Counted from the stretch's first letter, positions 37,209-47,551 are shown. The stretch: 64,000 nucleotides of DNA from Hydrogenophaga sp. SL48 (GCF_021729865.1 NZ_CP063400.1:3534001-3598000); one strand, 5' to 3'. Program-made: numbers and translations. Notes: a model not told the origin generated them from the sequence alone.

Positions 37209-37905
37209 ACCGCCCGCGCGCGCGGCCGGCGGCCTGCTGCACCTCCTGTGGCTGGCCTCGCCGGCGCTGCCGGTGGGCGGTTTCTCGTATTCCGAAGGGC
37301 TGGAGGCGGCCATTGACGCCGGGCTGGTGAGCGACGAAGCCAGCGCCGCCGGCTGGCTGATCGACCAGTTGCACCTGGGCCTGGCGCGCTGCGACCTGGC
37401 CGTGGTGGCGCAGGCCATTCCCGCCTGGCAGGCGGGCGACGTGCCCCGCATCCAGCAGCTCAACACCTGGGTACTGAGCACGCGCGAGACGCACGAGTTT
37501 CGCCTGCAGACCGAGCAGATGGGCCGCTCGATGCTGGAGTGGGCGCGTTCGCTGGGCGAACTCGGCGCGGGCGTGTTCGAACAGTTGCTGGCCGCCGGCC
37601 TGAACCCGCCCAGCTACCCGGTGGCCATGGCCTGCGCCGTGGCCCGCAGCGGCGCCAGCACACGCGACAGCCTGCTCGGCTTTGCCTTCGGCTGGGCCGA
37701 GAACATGGTGCAGGCGGCCATCAAATCCGTGCCCCTGGGCCAAAGCGCGGGGCAACGCATGCTCGCGCGCCTGGCGCGCGAAATCCCCGCTGCGGCGGAC
37801 CACGCCCTGGCACTGGAAGACGCGGAGCGCCAGGCCTTCACACCCGGGCTGGCCATCCTGTCGGCGCGACACGAAACCCAATACTCCCGCCTGTTCCGTT
37901 CCTGA
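37195..37905 (+). CDS. ureF: Urease accessory protein UreF
   Basis: A 236-residue all-helical assembly factor that works with UreD/UreG to load nickel. Motifs: [53 protein letters not shown] and [20 protein letters not shown]. The ATG at 37195 (or 37189) overlaps the end of ureE by 14-20 nt; longer upstream in-frame sequence merely reads the ureE His tail out of frame. C-terminal SRLFRS is typical. Confidence 0.95.
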   Translation: MTTAEPPARAAGGLLHLLWLASPALPVGGFSYSEGLEAAIDAGLVSDEASAAGWLIDQLHLGLARCDLAVVAQAIPAWQAGDVPRIQQLNTWVLSTRETHEFRLQTEQMGRSMLEWARSLGELGAGVFEQLLAAGLNPPSYPVAMACAVARSGASTRDSLLGFAFGWAENMVQAAIKSVPLGQSAGQRMLARLAREIPAAADHALALEDAERQAFTPGLAILSARHETQYSRLFRS

Positions 37906-37923
37906 AGCCCCGGAGACAAGACC

Positions 37924-38595
37924 ATGAGCGCCCTGCACCACATCCCGAACCGCACCAAACACCTGCCTCCGCTGCGCGTGGGCATCGGTGGACCCGTCGG
38001 CTCCGGCAAAACCACGCTGCTGGAAATGTTGTGCAAGGCCATGCGCGAGAAGTACGACCTGATCGCCATCACCAACGACATCTACACCAAGGAAGACCAG
38101 CGCCTGCTCACGGTCAGCGGCGCACTGCCCGCCGACCGCATCATGGGCGTGGAAACCGGCGGCTGCCCGCACACCGCGATCCGCGAAGACTGCTCCATCA
38201 ACCTCGAAGCCATCGACCGCATGCTGGGCGAACACCCCAATGCGGACATCGTGTTTGTCGAAAGCGGCGGCGACAACCTGGCCGCCACCTTCAGCCCGGA
38301 ACTCTCCGACCTCACCATCTACGTGATCGACGTCGCGGCGGGCGAAAAAATTCCGCGCAAGGGCGGCCCCGGCATCACCAAGAGCGACCTCTTCGTCATC
38401 AACAAGACCGATCTCGCGCCCCATGTAGGCGCCGACCTGGAGGTGATGAAAGCCGACACCGCCCGCATGCGGCCCGACAGCGCACGCCGCCCCTGGGTGA
38501 TGACCAACCTGAAAACGCTCTCGGGCCTGGACGAGGTGGTGCGCTTCATCGAACAGCGCGGCATGCTGCTGCAGCCCGTCGACGCCGTGGTCTGA
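37924..38595 (+). CDS. ureG: Urease accessory GTPase UreG
   Basis: A 223-residue SIMIBI GTPase supplying energy for nickel insertion. P-loop [11 protein letters not shown] (about 21-31), [13 protein letters not shown], the metal-binding CPH in [34 protein letters not shown] and the base-recognition NKTD in VINKTDLAP. Last gene of the urease cluster; followed by tRNA-Ser. Confidence 0.97.
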   Translation: MSALHHIPNRTKHLPPLRVGIGGPVGSGKTTLLEMLCKAMREKYDLIAITNDIYTKEDQRLLTVSGALPADRIMGVETGGCPHTAIREDCSINLEAIDRMLGEHPNADIVFVESGGDNLAATFSPELSDLTIYVIDVAAGEKIPRKGGPGITKSDLFVINKTDLAPHVGADLEVMKADTARMRPDSARRPWVMTNLKTLSGLDEVVRFIEQRGMLLQPVDAVV

Positions 38596-38636
38596 ATGCC
38601 GGGCGGCACACCGCTCTCACTTACAATCGACGCCTT

Positions 38637-38724
38637 GGAGAGCTGGCAGAGTGGTCGATTGCACCGGTCTTGAAAACCGGCAACCCGCAAGGGTTCCAGG
38701 GTTCGAATCCCTGGCTCTCCGCCA
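38637..38724 (+). tRNA. tRNA-Ser (UGA anticodon)
   Basis: Acceptor GGAGAGC pairs with GCTCTCC; discriminator G and encoded CCA at 38722-38724. The anticodon arm CCGGT-CTTGAAA-ACCGG gives anticodon TGA. A long variable arm (AACCCGCAAGGGTT) marks a class II tRNA, and the T arm has GTTCGAATC. No partial tRNA copy or integrase gene was seen, so no sign of use as an attachment site. Confidence 0.97.
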
Positions 38725-38731
38725 AGAACAG

Positions 38732-38760
38732 CAAACCCGGCCTCGCGCCGGGTTTTTGCT
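38732..38760 (+). terminator. Rho-independent terminator after tRNA-Ser
   Basis: AACCCGGC-CTCGC-GCCGGGTT stem followed by TTTTTGCTTT, 9 nt after the tRNA CCA end. Confidence 0.88.
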
Positions 38761-38791
38761 TTCAGGGCACAGGCGCCGCGATGGACGCCGG

Positions 38792-40012
38792 TCAGTTCGA
38801 CAGGAACAGGCCCTGCAGGTCGCTGAGAAAATCGAAACCCCGTTCGGTCGGGGTCACCACACCGCCTGCCGATTCGATCAGGCCCTTCTGCACGGCCTGG
38901 TCCAGCGCGGGCTGGATGCTGGAGAGCGGCAAGCCGGTCCGGTCCGTGAACTGCTGCAACTCGAAGCCGTGGCGCAGGCGCAGCGCGTTGAGCATGTACT
39001 CGAACGGCAACTCCTTGCGCGTCACCTCTTCCACGCTCACCACCGCATCGCCCGCGCGCGCCTTGTCCATGTACAGGCGCGGTTCGCGCGCGCGCACCTG
39101 GCGCACCACGCGGTGGGCGAAACTCAGTTTGCTGTGTGCGCCGGCGCCAATGCCCAGGTAGTCGCCAAACTGCCAGTAGTTCAGGTTGTGCCAGCACCGG
39201 TGACCCGCTCGCGCATAGGCCGACACCTCATAGCGCCCCAGGCCCTGCTCGGCCGTCAGCTCGGTGATGCGGTCGAGCATGGCGTAGGCGTCATCGTCTT
39301 CCGGCACCTGGGGCGGGAACTTGGCGAACACCGTGTTGGGTTCGATGGTCAGGTGGTAGATCGAGATGTGCGGCGGCTGGAACGAGAGCGCGGTGCGGAT
39401 GTCGTCTTCGCACTGCGCCAGCGTCTGCCCCGGCAGCGCATACATGATGTCGAGGTTGAAGGTGTCAAACGCCTGCGCCGCCTCTTCCACCGCAGCCATG
39501 GCCTGCGCCCGGTCGTGCACGCGACCCAGCGCCTTCAGGTGCGCGTCGTTGAAGCTCTGCACGCCGATGGACAGGCGCGTGACGCCCGCCGCGCGAAAGG
39601 CCTTGAAGCGGTCCTTCTCGAACGTGCCCGGGTTGGCTTCGAGCGTGATCTCGGCATCGGCATCCAGCTTCAGCAGCGCACGCACATCGCCCAGCAGGCG
39701 GTCAATGGCCTCTGGCGAAAACAGGCTCGGCGTGCCGCCGCCGATGAAGACGCTGTGCACCTGCCGACCCCAGATCAGCGGCAGTGCCGCCTCCAGGTCG
39801 GCACGCAGTGCATCCAGGTAGGCCTGCTCCGGCATGGACTGACCGGGCGCGGACGTGGCGCTCCATTCGTGCGAATTGAAATCGCAGTACGGGCACTTCT
39901 TCAGGCACCAGGGCAGGTGGATGTAGAGCGAGAGCGGCGGCAGGCCCTGCAGTTGCAGCGTGCCGGGGCGCATCCAGTGGCGGATGTCGCTCCAGTGGGG
40001 TGTGTCGCTCAT
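38792..40012 (-). CDS. hemW: Radical SAM protein HemW (coproporphyrinogen III oxidase-like)
   Basis: A 406-residue radical SAM protein; HemW proteins bind heme and are thought to be heme chaperones rather than true coproporphyrinogen oxidases. The cluster motif is Cys36-x3-Cys40-x2-Cys43 in PWCLKKCPYCDF; the fourth Cys of true HemN (CxxxCxxCxC) is replaced by Phe, as is usual for HemW. VFIGGGTPSLFSPEAIDRLL, TLEANPGTFE and RLSIGVQSFND are also family marks. ATG at 40012 overlaps the rdgB stop (ATGA). Confidence 0.93.
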   Translation of the reverse strand: MSDTPHWSDIRHWMRPGTLQLQGLPPLSLYIHLPWCLKKCPYCDFNSHEWSATSAPGQSMPEQAYLDALRADLEAALPLIWGRQVHSVFIGGGTPSLFSPEAIDRLLGDVRALLKLDADAEITLEANPGTFEKDRFKAFRAAGVTRLSIGVQSFNDAHLKALGRVHDRAQAMAAVEEAAQAFDTFNLDIMYALPGQTLAQCEDDIRTALSFQPPHISIYHLTIEPNTVFAKFPPQVPEDDDAYAMLDRITELTAEQGLGRYEVSAYARAGHRCWHNLNYWQFGDYLGIGAGAHSKLSFAHRVVRQVRAREPRLYMDKARAGDAVVSVEEVTRKELPFEYMLNALRLRHGFELQQFTDRTGLPLSSIQPALDQAVQKGLIESAGGVVTPTERGFDFLSDLQGLFLSN

Positions 40013-40623
40013 GCTTCGGGTGGTTGAAACCAGCGCGTGCGCATGAGCTCCAGCATCTGCTGGGCGGCTTTGCCACGGTGGCTGTTGGCGTTCTTCTTTT
40101 CGTCGCTCAACTGGGCAAAGGTGCAACCGAACTGCGGCAGGAACATCACGGGGTCGAAACCGAAACCCTTGTCGCCGATGGGCTCGCGCGTGATCAGTCC
40201 CGGCGCCCGGCCCGAGGCCACCAGTGGCTCCGGGTCGTCGGCGCTGCGCACCGCCACCAGCGTGCTCACCAGCGCCGCGCGCCGGTCGCTCACACCGTTC
40301 ATCTGCTCCAGCAAGGCGCGCACATTGTGGTCATCGCCCTTGGGATAGCCAAACTGCGTCGCATAGTAGGCGGTGTCCACGCCCGGCAAACCACCGAAGG
40401 CCTCCACACACAACCCGGCGTCGTCGGCCAGGGCAGGCAGGCCGCTCACCTGCGCCGCGTGGCGCGCCTTGGCGAGCGCGTTTTCGATGAAGGTGCGGTG
40501 AGGCTCGGGCGCTTCGGGAATGCCCAGCTCGGACTGGCGCACCAGTTCGACACCGAGCGGCGCGAACAGCGCCTGCAATTCAAACAGCTTGCCCTTGTTG
40601 TTGGAGGCGAGCACCAGCTTCAT
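40009..40623 (-). CDS. rdgB: XTP/dITP diphosphatase (non-canonical purine NTP pyrophosphatase)
   Basis: A 204-residue house-cleaning enzyme removing dITP/XTP. Motifs: KLVLASNNKGKLFELQALFA at the start, ALADDAGLCVEAFGGLPGV, the SGR in VASGRAPGLI and GDKGFGFDPVMFLP. Upstream of and overlapping hemW by 4 nt, downstream of rph by 85 nt; a leftward rph-rdgB-hemW operon. Confidence 0.95.
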   Translation of the reverse strand: MKLVLASNNKGKLFELQALFAPLGVELVRQSELGIPEAPEPHRTFIENALAKARHAAQVSGLPALADDAGLCVEAFGGLPGVDTAYYATQFGYPKGDDHNVRALLEQMNGVSDRRAALVSTLVAVRSADDPEPLVASGRAPGLITREPIGDKGFGFDPVMFLPQFGCTFAQLSDEKKNANSHRGKAAQQMLELMRTRWFQPPEA

Positions 40624-40708
40624 GAGCGGTCGCGGCGAACCGCCGCCCCAAACAAGACCGCGCCTCCGAAGGGGGTCGCCATCGCACGAAGTGACGAGCG
40701 TGGGTGCC

Positions 40709-41437
40709 TCATGATCCGAGGGATTGCTTCTGCAGCACCACCAGTTCGCCGATGCCCTTTTCGGCCAGCGCCAGCAACGCGTCCATCTCCGCACGCGTGA
40801 AGGCCACGCCCTCGGCGGTGCCCTGCACTTCCACATAATGTCCGGCGCCGGTCATCACCACGTTCATGTCGGTGTCGCAGACCGAGTCTTCCACGTACTC
40901 CAGGTCGAGCAGCGGCTGGCCGTCCAGAAGGCCCACCGAAATGGCAGCCACAGGTCCCTTGATCGGCGAGACGGTGATCTTGCCTTCGGCCAGCAGCTTG
41001 TTCACCGCGTCTTGCGCCGCCACGAAGGCGCCGGTGATGCTGGCGGTGCGCGTGCCGCCGTCGGCCTGCAGCACGTCGCAGTCGAGCGAAATGGTGCGCT
41101 CACCCAGCGCCTTCAGGTCGAACACGGCGCGCAGCGAACGACCGATCAGGCGCTGGATCTCCTGGGTGCGCCCACTCTGTTTGCCTTTGGCCGCCTCGCG
41201 GCTGCTGCGGGTGTGGGTGGCGCGCGGCAGCATGCCGTATTCCGCCGTCACCCAGCCTTCCCCGCTGCCCTTCTTGTGCGGAGGCACTTTTTCTTCCACC
41301 GAAGCGGTGCACAGCACTTTGGTGTTGCCGAATTCGATCAGCACCGATCCTTCAGCGTGGATGGTGTAGCTGCGGGTGATCTTGACCGGGCGAAGGGCGT
41401 CGGCAGCCCGTTGGCCGGGTCGGGAAGAAACAGTCAT
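40709..41437 (-). CDS. rph: Ribonuclease PH
   Basis: A 242-residue phosphorolytic 3'-exoribonuclease trimming tRNA precursors. [60 protein letters not shown] and [18 protein letters not shown] are characteristic. Length is normal and the gene looks intact, unlike the truncated E. coli K-12 form. Confidence 0.96.
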   Translation of the reverse strand: MTVSSRPGQRAADALRPVKITRSYTIHAEGSVLIEFGNTKVLCTASVEEKVPPHKKGSGEGWVTAEYGMLPRATHTRSSREAAKGKQSGRTQEIQRLIGRSLRAVFDLKALGERTISLDCDVLQADGGTRTASITGAFVAAQDAVNKLLAEGKITVSPIKGPVAAISVGLLDGQPLLDLEYVEDSVCDTDMNVVMTGAGHYVEVQGTAEGVAFTRAEMDALLALAEKGIGELVVLQKQSLGS

Positions 41438-41526
41438 GGAAACCTCAGGTTGGGTGATTCAAAAGAATGGGGGTACGGGGTGCGACAGGCGCTCAACTGA
41501 GAAGGCGGCGGAAACCCGTTTCGCAC

Positions 41527-41562
41527 GGCCCCCGGTGGCGTGACGCCGAAGGCGGCGCGGGG
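41527..41562 (-). repeat. 3' intergenic element, copy 6 (short, after PP2C gene)
   Basis: On the minus strand, 10 nt past the phosphatase stop: CCCCGCGCCGCCTTCGGCGTCA then CCACCGGGGG. The distal CCGGC-GAA-GCCGG hairpin is missing, so this is a truncated copy. Confidence 0.55.
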
Positions 41563-41572
41563 AAGCCCGTCC

Positions 41573-42472
41573 TCAGGAATTCTTTTCAGCGGTGCGCCGG
41601 ATCGCTTCGTTGATTTCGGCGATGGAGCGCTCGATCGCCTCATCGTCCATGTCTTCGATGGTCGAATCTGGCACGCCCGACTGGATCGTGGAAGCAAACA
41701 CGCCGTCTTCAATGTCTTCGGTGGATATGCGCGTGGTCTGGTACTCGCCCGGCGTTTCCCACTCCATCGCCAGCACCGTGACGTTGTCGCAGCGTGGCCC
41801 CCCGCGTTTGAGTGCCATTTCCACCAGATCAGGAACGGCATGCTCCAGCGACTGGTTGGTCAGCTCGGAGGCGATTTCAAAGTCTTTTACTGTGCCCCAC
41901 AAACCATCGGAACACAGCAACACGCGGTCGCCTTGCTGCAGTTGCACCGGACCGGACAGGTCAAACACCGGTTTCGCCGGTGAGCCCAGGCAAGTGAACA
42001 AAATGTTGCGATTGATGTGCGACGTGGCCCGACCCAGGTGGGCCTGCTGCTCCATGTAGGAGTGATCCCGGGTGCGGGTGAGCAGCTCACCGTTGCGGAC
42101 CAGGTAGAGGCGCGAGTCACCACAATGGACCCAGTGCATGTTGCCCCGCTCCATCACGGCCGCCACGAGCGTCGTCCGAGGCGTGTCGAGCATGCCTTTT
42201 TCGGCAGCGTAGCGAATGATCTGGTGGTGGGCCGCCATCAACGCGCTGGAGAGGAACTCGGGCACCTCGCGCACCGTCGGGTTGGCGGCCTTCTGGAAAT
42301 AGGCAGAAAGCGTCTGCAACGCCAGCTGGGCCGCCATCGCCCCCTCGGGATGTCCCCCCATGCCGTCGGCCAGCACGAACAACCCGGACTCGCGCGTGTA
42401 GGCATAGCCCATCCGGTCTTCGTTGCGCTCACGACCTCCCTGACGGCTGATCTGGTAGACCGAAAACTTCAT
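41573..42472 (-). CDS. PP2C-family serine/threonine phosphatase
   Basis: A 299-residue metal-dependent phosphatase. Metal-binding motifs ERNEDRMGYA (Glu/Asp), VLADGMGGHPEGAMAA, CGDSRLYLVRNGELLTRTRD, LLCSDGLWGTV and CDNVTVLAMEW. About 60 acidic residues follow the domain, ending in an Ile/Glu-rich helix. The start overlaps the stop of the Ser/Thr kinase gene by 4 nt, so the two work as an opposing pair. Confidence 0.92.
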   Translation of the reverse strand: MKFSVYQISRQGGRERNEDRMGYAYTRESGLFVLADGMGGHPEGAMAAQLALQTLSAYFQKAANPTVREVPEFLSSALMAAHHQIIRYAAEKGMLDTPRTTLVAAVMERGNMHWVHCGDSRLYLVRNGELLTRTRDHSYMEQQAHLGRATSHINRNILFTCLGSPAKPVFDLSGPVQLQQGDRVLLCSDGLWGTVKDFEIASELTNQSLEHAVPDLVEMALKRGGPRCDNVTVLAMEWETPGEYQTTRISTEDIEDGVFASTIQSGVPDSTIEDMDDEAIERSIAEINEAIRRTAEKNS

Positions 42473-43476
42473 TTGAATTTCGTGCCGGCCACGGTCGACT
42501 TGCGCGGTGATTTCTTGTTGTCGGAGACGATGTTGTCAAACTGCAGTCGCATCTTCTCGGCCACGGTCAGTTTGGTGTAGCTGCGCTCGGTCTCCCGGCT
42601 GAGTTCTTTCTGCAAGGCAAACACCGACTGCGGGCGGGAGAGCGGATCGAGCGACATGCACCATTCCACCACCTCGATCAGGTTGTCGGAATAGACACCG
42701 CGCAAGCGGGAGAGTGCGAGCGACAGCCGGTCTTTCTCCAGCCGCTGCGGTGCGTCGTTGGGCGGATAGCCCTGCATGCTGGCGTAGATGCAGGCACCGA
42801 TGGCATAGATGTCCGTCCATGGGCCCATGCTCGAATCGCGCCGGTACATCTCGGGCGCCGCAAAGCCGGGCGTGTACATGGGACGGATGAAGTTGCCTTC
42901 CTTGCTCAGTACCTCGCGCGCTGCACCGAAGTCGATCAGCACCGCTCGGTTGTCATCGGTCACGAAGATGTTGGCGGGTTTGATGTCCAGGTGCAGCATC
43001 TTGTGCTGGTGCACGATGCGCAGCCCCCGCAAGACCTCGTCGTACAACGAGCGGATGGTCGATTCACGGAAGACCTTCTGCTTTTTCAGCTCGCGCGCGG
43101 TGATGATGAACTCCTGCAGGGAAGATCCCTCCAGGTAGTTCATCACCATGTAGACGGTCTCGTTTTCGCGGAAGAAATTGAGCACGCTCACCACCGACTG
43201 GTGGGAGATCTGGGCCAAAGCACGGCCTTCTTCGAAGAAACTCTTCAGACCCAGGCGATAAAGGGAAAGCTTCTCGGGCTGCACCTGGGGCAGCAACTCA
43301 CCCGGTCCCCGACTGGCCAGTGAAGAAGGCAGGTACTCCTTCACTGCCACTTGCTGGCCTTCGGTATCCACAGCAAGGTACACCACACCGAATCCCCCCG
43401 CCGCCAGCTTGCGCACAATGCGGTAGCCGCCGATGACGGTATCCGGGGGCAAGGAAGCAGGTTTGACCTTTGACAT
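42469..43476 (-). CDS. Eukaryotic-like serine/threonine protein kinase
   Basis: A 335-residue cytoplasmic kinase without a transmembrane or sensor domain. Gly loop LAAGGFGVVYLA, Lys in VAVKEYLPSS, catalytic HLDIKPANIFV (HLD instead of HRD, so lacking the Arg of RD kinases), DFGAARE and APEMYRRDSSMGPWTDIYAI. MSKVKPASLPP start at 43476. Divergent from yicC with a 62-nt shared promoter gap and coupled to the PP2C gene. Substrates unknown. Confidence 0.92.
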   Translation of the reverse strand: MSKVKPASLPPDTVIGGYRIVRKLAAGGFGVVYLAVDTEGQQVAVKEYLPSSLASRGPGELLPQVQPEKLSLYRLGLKSFFEEGRALAQISHQSVVSVLNFFRENETVYMVMNYLEGSSLQEFIITARELKKQKVFRESTIRSLYDEVLRGLRIVHQHKMLHLDIKPANIFVTDDNRAVLIDFGAAREVLSKEGNFIRPMYTPGFAAPEMYRRDSSMGPWTDIYAIGACIYASMQGYPPNDAPQRLEKDRLSLALSRLRGVYSDNLIEVVEWCMSLDPLSRPQSVFALQKELSRETERSYTKLTVAEKMRLQFDNIVSDNKKSPRKSTVAGTKFK

Positions 43477-43538
43477 AATTCGGGTGGTTTCCGGAACGCC
43501 TCGTTTTGGACCATTCACTCGGATCGGGCCCCAGTCCA

Positions 43539-44462
43539 ATGGCAGTTTACAGCATGACCGGCTACGCCACAGCCCAGTCGGGCGGCCCTCAGGCCGCCAA
43601 CACCGGTGAGGCCCAGCCGGGTCTCGGCATGGAAATCCGCTCGGTCAACAGCCGCTTCCTCGACCTCACTTTCAAACTGTCGGACGACCTGCGTGGCACC
43701 GAGCCCGCCCTGCGCGACCTGCTCGGTGCGCGCCTCAAGCGCGGCAAGGTGGAAGTCCGCGCCTGGATCGAAGGCCGCTCGGACGGGGCCGTGCGTCCAC
43801 CTTCCGTGGCCGACCTGCAACGCCTGGTGGGTCTGCAGGACAGCATCCAGGCCTGGTGCCCGAAAGCCGCACCGCTCTCGGTCGCCGAGGTGCTGCAGTT
43901 GACGTCGCGCCAGCAAGCCCTGCCAGGCGGACTGCATGAGCACCTGATGGAGCTGGCCCGCACCACGCTGGACGGCTTTGTCGCCGCCCGGGAGCGCGAG
44001 GGCAAGCGCCTGGCAGACATGCTGCTGGACCGCCTGAAACAGCTGCGCCAGCTGGCGCGGGACGCGCAACCGCTGATTCCCCAGCTGGTCGCGCAACAAC
44101 GCCAGCGGTTCATCGACCGCTGGAACGAGGCGCTGAGCGCCAGCGCCACGGCCGGTGGCACCGCCAACACCCTCACCAGCGACACCGTTCAGGACCGGGC
44201 CCTCACCGAAGCCACGGCCTTCGCCATCCGGATCGATGTGGCCGAAGAGTTGACCCGCCTGGACTCCCACCTGGAAGAAATCGAGCGCCTGATCAAGAAA
44301 GGCAGCGAGGTCGGCAAACGGCTGGACTTCCTGATCCAGGAACTGCACCGCGAAGCCAACACCATGGGCTCCAAATCCTCCAGTCTGGAACTGACCCGCA
44401 TTTCGGTCGACATGAAGGTCTTGATCGAACAGATGCGCGAACAAGTCCAGAACATCGAATAA
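43539..44462 (+). CDS. YicC/YloC family endoribonuclease
   Basis: A 307-residue protein. Family marks [45 protein letters not shown] and the C-terminal [20 protein letters not shown] and [20 protein letters not shown]. YicC proteins have been shown to cleave RNA. Forms the usual yicC-gmk-rpoZ run, 8 nt before gmk. Confidence 0.93.
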   Translation: MAVYSMTGYATAQSGGPQAANTGEAQPGLGMEIRSVNSRFLDLTFKLSDDLRGTEPALRDLLGARLKRGKVEVRAWIEGRSDGAVRPPSVADLQRLVGLQDSIQAWCPKAAPLSVAEVLQLTSRQQALPGGLHEHLMELARTTLDGFVAAREREGKRLADMLLDRLKQLRQLARDAQPLIPQLVAQQRQRFIDRWNEALSASATAGGTANTLTSDTVQDRALTEATAFAIRIDVAEELTRLDSHLEEIERLIKKGSEVGKRLDFLIQELHREANTMGSKSSSLELTRISVDMKVLIEQMREQVQNIE

Positions 44463-44470
44463 GCCATTCC

Positions 44471-45091
44471 ATGGAATACCCCGGAAACCTGTTTGTCGTC
44501 GCCGCCCCGAGTGGGGCCGGTAAATCCAGTCTGGTGAAGGCATTGATGGAGCTCGACGCACGCGTCGTGCCATCGGTCTCGCACACCACGCGCCCCCCGC
44601 GCGGCCAGGAGCTGCACGGGCGCGAGTACTACTTCGTGAGCCGTGAGACCTTCGACCAGATGGTGTTGCAGGACGGTTTTCTGGAGTGGGCGCTGGTACA
44701 TGGCAACCGCTATGGCACGTCCAAGCAGGCCATCGAACAGCGCATGGCCCAAGGGGCGGATGTGGTGCTAGAGATCGATTTCCAGGGCGCGATCCAGGTC
44801 AAACGCATTTTCCCGAACGCCGTGCTGATCTTCATCCTGCCCCCGAGCTGGGAGGAGCTTCGCTCCCGGCTGGAGCGCCGCGCCGAGGACAGCGCCGAGG
44901 TCATTGAAGTCCGGCTACAGAACGCCGCCCACGAGCTGACGCACGCCAAAGAATTCGACTTCGTTATAATCAACGAGTTGTTCGAGCGGGCCCTGTTTGA
45001 CCTCAAGGCCATCGTCCATGCCCAGCGGCTCAAGTTCGCCGCCCAGCGTATCGCCCGCAGCGATACCTTCAAAGCGCTCAACATCCTCTGA
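44471..45091 (+). CDS. gmk: Guanylate kinase
   Basis: A 206-residue kinase making GDP from GMP. P-loop [12 protein letters not shown] (12-23), GMP-binding [40 protein letters not shown] and [18 protein letters not shown]. Normal length. Confidence 0.97.
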   Translation: MEYPGNLFVVAAPSGAGKSSLVKALMELDARVVPSVSHTTRPPRGQELHGREYYFVSRETFDQMVLQDGFLEWALVHGNRYGTSKQAIEQRMAQGADVVLEIDFQGAIQVKRIFPNAVLIFILPPSWEELRSRLERRAEDSAEVIEVRLQNAAHELTHAKEFDFVIINELFERALFDLKAIVHAQRLKFAAQRIARSDTFKALNIL

Positions 45092-45119
45092 ACCCCACCG
45101 CATTTACCGAGGCCCGCAC

Positions 45120-45323
45120 ATGGCACGCATCACCGTCGAAGACTGTCTGGAAAAAATCCCCAACCGCTTTCAGCTCGTGCTGGCCGCGACCTACCGCGCC
45201 CGCATGCTGAGCCAGGGCCATGCGCCCAAGATCGACAGCAAGAACAAGCCTGGCGTGACCGCCCTGCGCGAAATCGCCGAAGGCAAGGTCGGCCTGGAAA
45301 TGCTGAAAAAAGTGCCGCTCTGA
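45120..45323 (+). CDS. rpoZ: DNA-directed RNA polymerase subunit omega
   Basis: A 67-residue RNA polymerase subunit with [20 protein letters not shown] and [18 protein letters not shown]. Follows gmk by 28 nt and ends in a strong bidirectional terminator; spoT, the common next gene, is not present. Confidence 0.97.
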   Translation: MARITVEDCLEKIPNRFQLVLAATYRARMLSQGHAPKIDSKNKPGVTALREIAEGKVGLEMLKKVPL

Positions 45324-45338
45324 ACTTCAGGCGCCCAC

Positions 45339-45366
45339 GAAAAAGCCCGCTGCCAGCGGGCTTTTT
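45339..45366 (+). terminator. Bidirectional rho-independent terminator between rpoZ and nadA
   Basis: AAAAAGCCCGCTG-CC-AGCGGGCTTTTT: the A-run and T-run let it work on both strands for the convergent rpoZ and nadA. Confidence 0.92.
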
Positions 45367-45390
45367 CGCTTTTGGCACCACCGAAAGCGT

Positions 45391-46494
45391 TCAGGCTGCG
45401 CCGATGTTCGGCACCAGCGCGCCGGCGTTTTGGCCGCTGCGCAACGCGGCGGTGAATGCCAGCATGCGGTCGATGGGCTGGCGCGCCCGCGGGATCAGTG
45501 CCGGGTCCACGTGGATCTGGTTCAGGCCCTTTTCCAGCACCTGCGCCACACCGGCCAGCCCGTTCATGGCCATCCAGGGGCAGTGCGCGCAGCTCTTGCA
45601 CGTGGCGCTGTTGCCCGCCGTGGGCGCCTCGATGAACACCTTGCCAGGGTTCTGCTGGCGCAGCATGTGCATCATGCCGTTGTCGGTGGCGACGATGAAC
45701 TCGTTCGAGTCCAGTTCGCGCGCGGCTTTCAGAATGGCCGAGGTTGACCCCACGGCGTCGGCCAGCGCCACCACATCGGCCGGGCTTTCCGGGTGCACCA
45801 GCACCTTGGCCTTTGGGTGTTCCCTTTTCAGCGCTTCCAGCTCGAAGGCCTTGAACTCGTCGTGCACGATGCACGAGCCGTTCCACATCAGCATGTCGGC
45901 GCCGGTTTCGCGCTGGATGTAGCCACCCAGGTGCTTGTCGGGCGCCCACAGGATTTTGTGTCCCTTGTCCTTGAGGGCGCGCACGATGTCGAGTGCGCAG
46001 CTGGACGTGACGAGCCAGTCGGAACGCGCCTTCACTGCGGCGCTGGTGTTGGCATAGACCACCACGGTGCGGTCGGGGTGGGCATCACAGAACGCGCTGA
46101 ATTCGTCGATGGGACAGCCCAGGTCGAGCGAGCAATTGGCGTCCAGATCGGGCATGAGCACGGTTTTCTCCGGGCTCAGGATTTTCGCGGTCTCGCCCAT
46201 GAAACGCACGCCCGAGACCACCAGCGTCTGCGCTGCGTGGTCGCGCCCAAAGCGCGCCATCTCCAGTGAATCGCTGACGATGCCACCGGTCTCGACCGCC
46301 AGGTCCTGCAGGTCGGGGTGTACGTAGTAGTGCGACACCATCACCGCGTTGCGCTCCTTGAGCAAGGCACGGATGCGCTCCTTGAGCTCGGCGCGCTGCT
46401 TCGGGCCGGGTTCCACCGGCACCCGCGCCCAGGCGTGTTTCGTCGGGCAGGCCGGCTGCTCGTATTCGACGTCGATGATGGCTTCGTTGCTCAT
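45391..46494 (-). CDS. nadA: Quinolinate synthase
   Basis: A 367-residue [4Fe-4S] enzyme condensing iminoaspartate with DHAP in NAD synthesis. Cluster Cys are in [26 protein letters not shown] and [41 protein letters not shown] [31 protein letters not shown] and [13 protein letters not shown] fit the family. On the same strand as nadC, about 120 nt downstream of it. Confidence 0.95.
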   Translation of the reverse strand: MSNEAIIDVEYEQPACPTKHAWARVPVEPGPKQRAELKERIRALLKERNAVMVSHYYVHPDLQDLAVETGGIVSDSLEMARFGRDHAAQTLVVSGVRFMGETAKILSPEKTVLMPDLDANCSLDLGCPIDEFSAFCDAHPDRTVVVYANTSAAVKARSDWLVTSSCALDIVRALKDKGHKILWAPDKHLGGYIQRETGADMLMWNGSCIVHDEFKAFELEALKREHPKAKVLVHPESPADVVALADAVGSTSAILKAARELDSNEFIVATDNGMMHMLRQQNPGKVFIEAPTAGNSATCKSCAHCPWMAMNGLAGVAQVLEKGLNQIHVDPALIPRARQPIDRMLAFTAALRSGQNAGALVPNIGAA

Positions 46495-46612
46495 GATGAA
46501 AACTCCAAAAACTCAGAGCGAAATGCCCGAACCCAGAACGCTTTGATCCCAGCTTTTCCGGGCCGCATCGCACTGCCTCTCGAGGAGGTCTGGCGAAGCA
46601 CGGCGGGGGTGT

Positions 46613-47470
46613 TCAATTCATCCGCATGGAAAAATCGATGGCCTTGACGTCCTTGGTCAAGGCCCCAATGGAGATGCGGTCCACCCCGGTCTCTGCCAGG
46701 GCCCGCACCGTCTGCAGGTTCACACCCCCGGAGATCTCCAGAATCGCCCGGCCCGCGTTGCGGCGCACGGCTTCCTGCAGCATGGGGATGTCCATGTTGT
46801 CCAGCAGCACCATCTGCGCCCCGCAATCCAGCGCTTCATCCAGCTGCGCCAGGGTCTCGACCTCGATCTCGACGAAATGCGCCTGAGGGGCGGTGTCCTG
46901 CACCCGCTTCAACACAGCGCCCACACCACCGGCAGCGGCGATGTGGTTTTCCTTGATCAGCACCGCGTCGTAAAGGCCGATGCGGTGGTTCACGCCTCCA
47001 CCGGTTTTCACCGCGTACTTCTGCGCGAGCCGCAGGCCGGGAAGGGTCTTGCGTGTGTCCACGATGGCCGCGCGCGTGCCCTGGACGGCATCGACGAACA
47101 CCGCCGTCTTCGTGGCCACCGCCGAGAGCAGCTGCAGGAAGTTGAGCGCGGTGCGCTCGGCGGTCAACAGCGCCTGTGCTTTGCCTTCGATCTCCAGCAC
47201 CACCTGATCGGTCGCACAGCGTTGGCCCTCACCCACGTGCCAGGTCAGCCGCGCCGAGGGGTCACACGCCAGCACAGCGGCCTCGACCCAGGGTTCGCCA
47301 CAGATCACGGCCGGTTCGCGCGCGAGGATGCGTGCACGGGCAGTTCGCGAGCGGTCCACGAGAGCCGCCGTGAGGTCACCGGTGCCCACATCTTCGGCCA
47401 AGGCTCGGGCCACGTCGCTGCGGGCGAGTTCGACCAGGTCGGCGGCGGTGAAATCTGACAGGTGTTTCAT
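46613..47470 (-). CDS. nadC: Nicotinate-nucleotide pyrophosphorylase (carboxylating)
   Basis: A 285-residue quinolinate phosphoribosyltransferase, the next step after Nad[79 protein letters not shown] and [20 protein letters not shown] are diagnostic. ATG at 47470 is taken; an in-frame ATG four codons upstream is also possible. nadC-nadA form a leftward NAD synthesis unit. Confidence 0.95.
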   Translation of the reverse strand: MKHLSDFTAADLVELARSDVARALAEDVGTGDLTAALVDRSRTARARILAREPAVICGEPWVEAAVLACDPSARLTWHVGEGQRCATDQVVLEIEGKAQALLTAERTALNFLQLLSAVATKTAVFVDAVQGTRAAIVDTRKTLPGLRLAQKYAVKTGGGVNHRIGLYDAVLIKENHIAAAGGVGAVLKRVQDTAPQAHFVEIEVETLAQLDEALDCGAQMVLLDNMDIPMLQEAVRRNAGRAILEISGGVNLQTVRALAETGVDRISIGALTKDVKAIDFSMRMN

Positions 47471-47504
47471 GGGCAGAAGCATAACGGGAAGGGGCACACG
47501 GGAT

Positions 47505-47516
47505 GGACTATAGTCC
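47505..47516. promoter_or_regulatory. Palindrome GGACTATAGTCC in the nadC/panB divergent promoter
   Basis: Perfect 12-bp dyad in the 81-nt gap between the divergent nadC and panB. It contains TATAGT on both strands, which could serve as -10 box for either direction. The matching -35 boxes are weak. Confidence 0.35.
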
Positions 47517-47551
47517 GCCCCATTCCGACCACCTGCCGAGGGGACATCACC

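Noticed and set aside
38637..38760. tRNA-Ser as integration site for a genomic island
   Set aside because: No integrase, no direct repeat of the tRNA 3' end, and the flanks are housekeeping genes.
40624..40708. Possible twelfth 3' element between rph and rdgB
   Set aside because: GC-rich with short hairpins, but it lacks the C-run, the C5/G5 stem in the right order and the CCGGC-GAA-GCCGG end.
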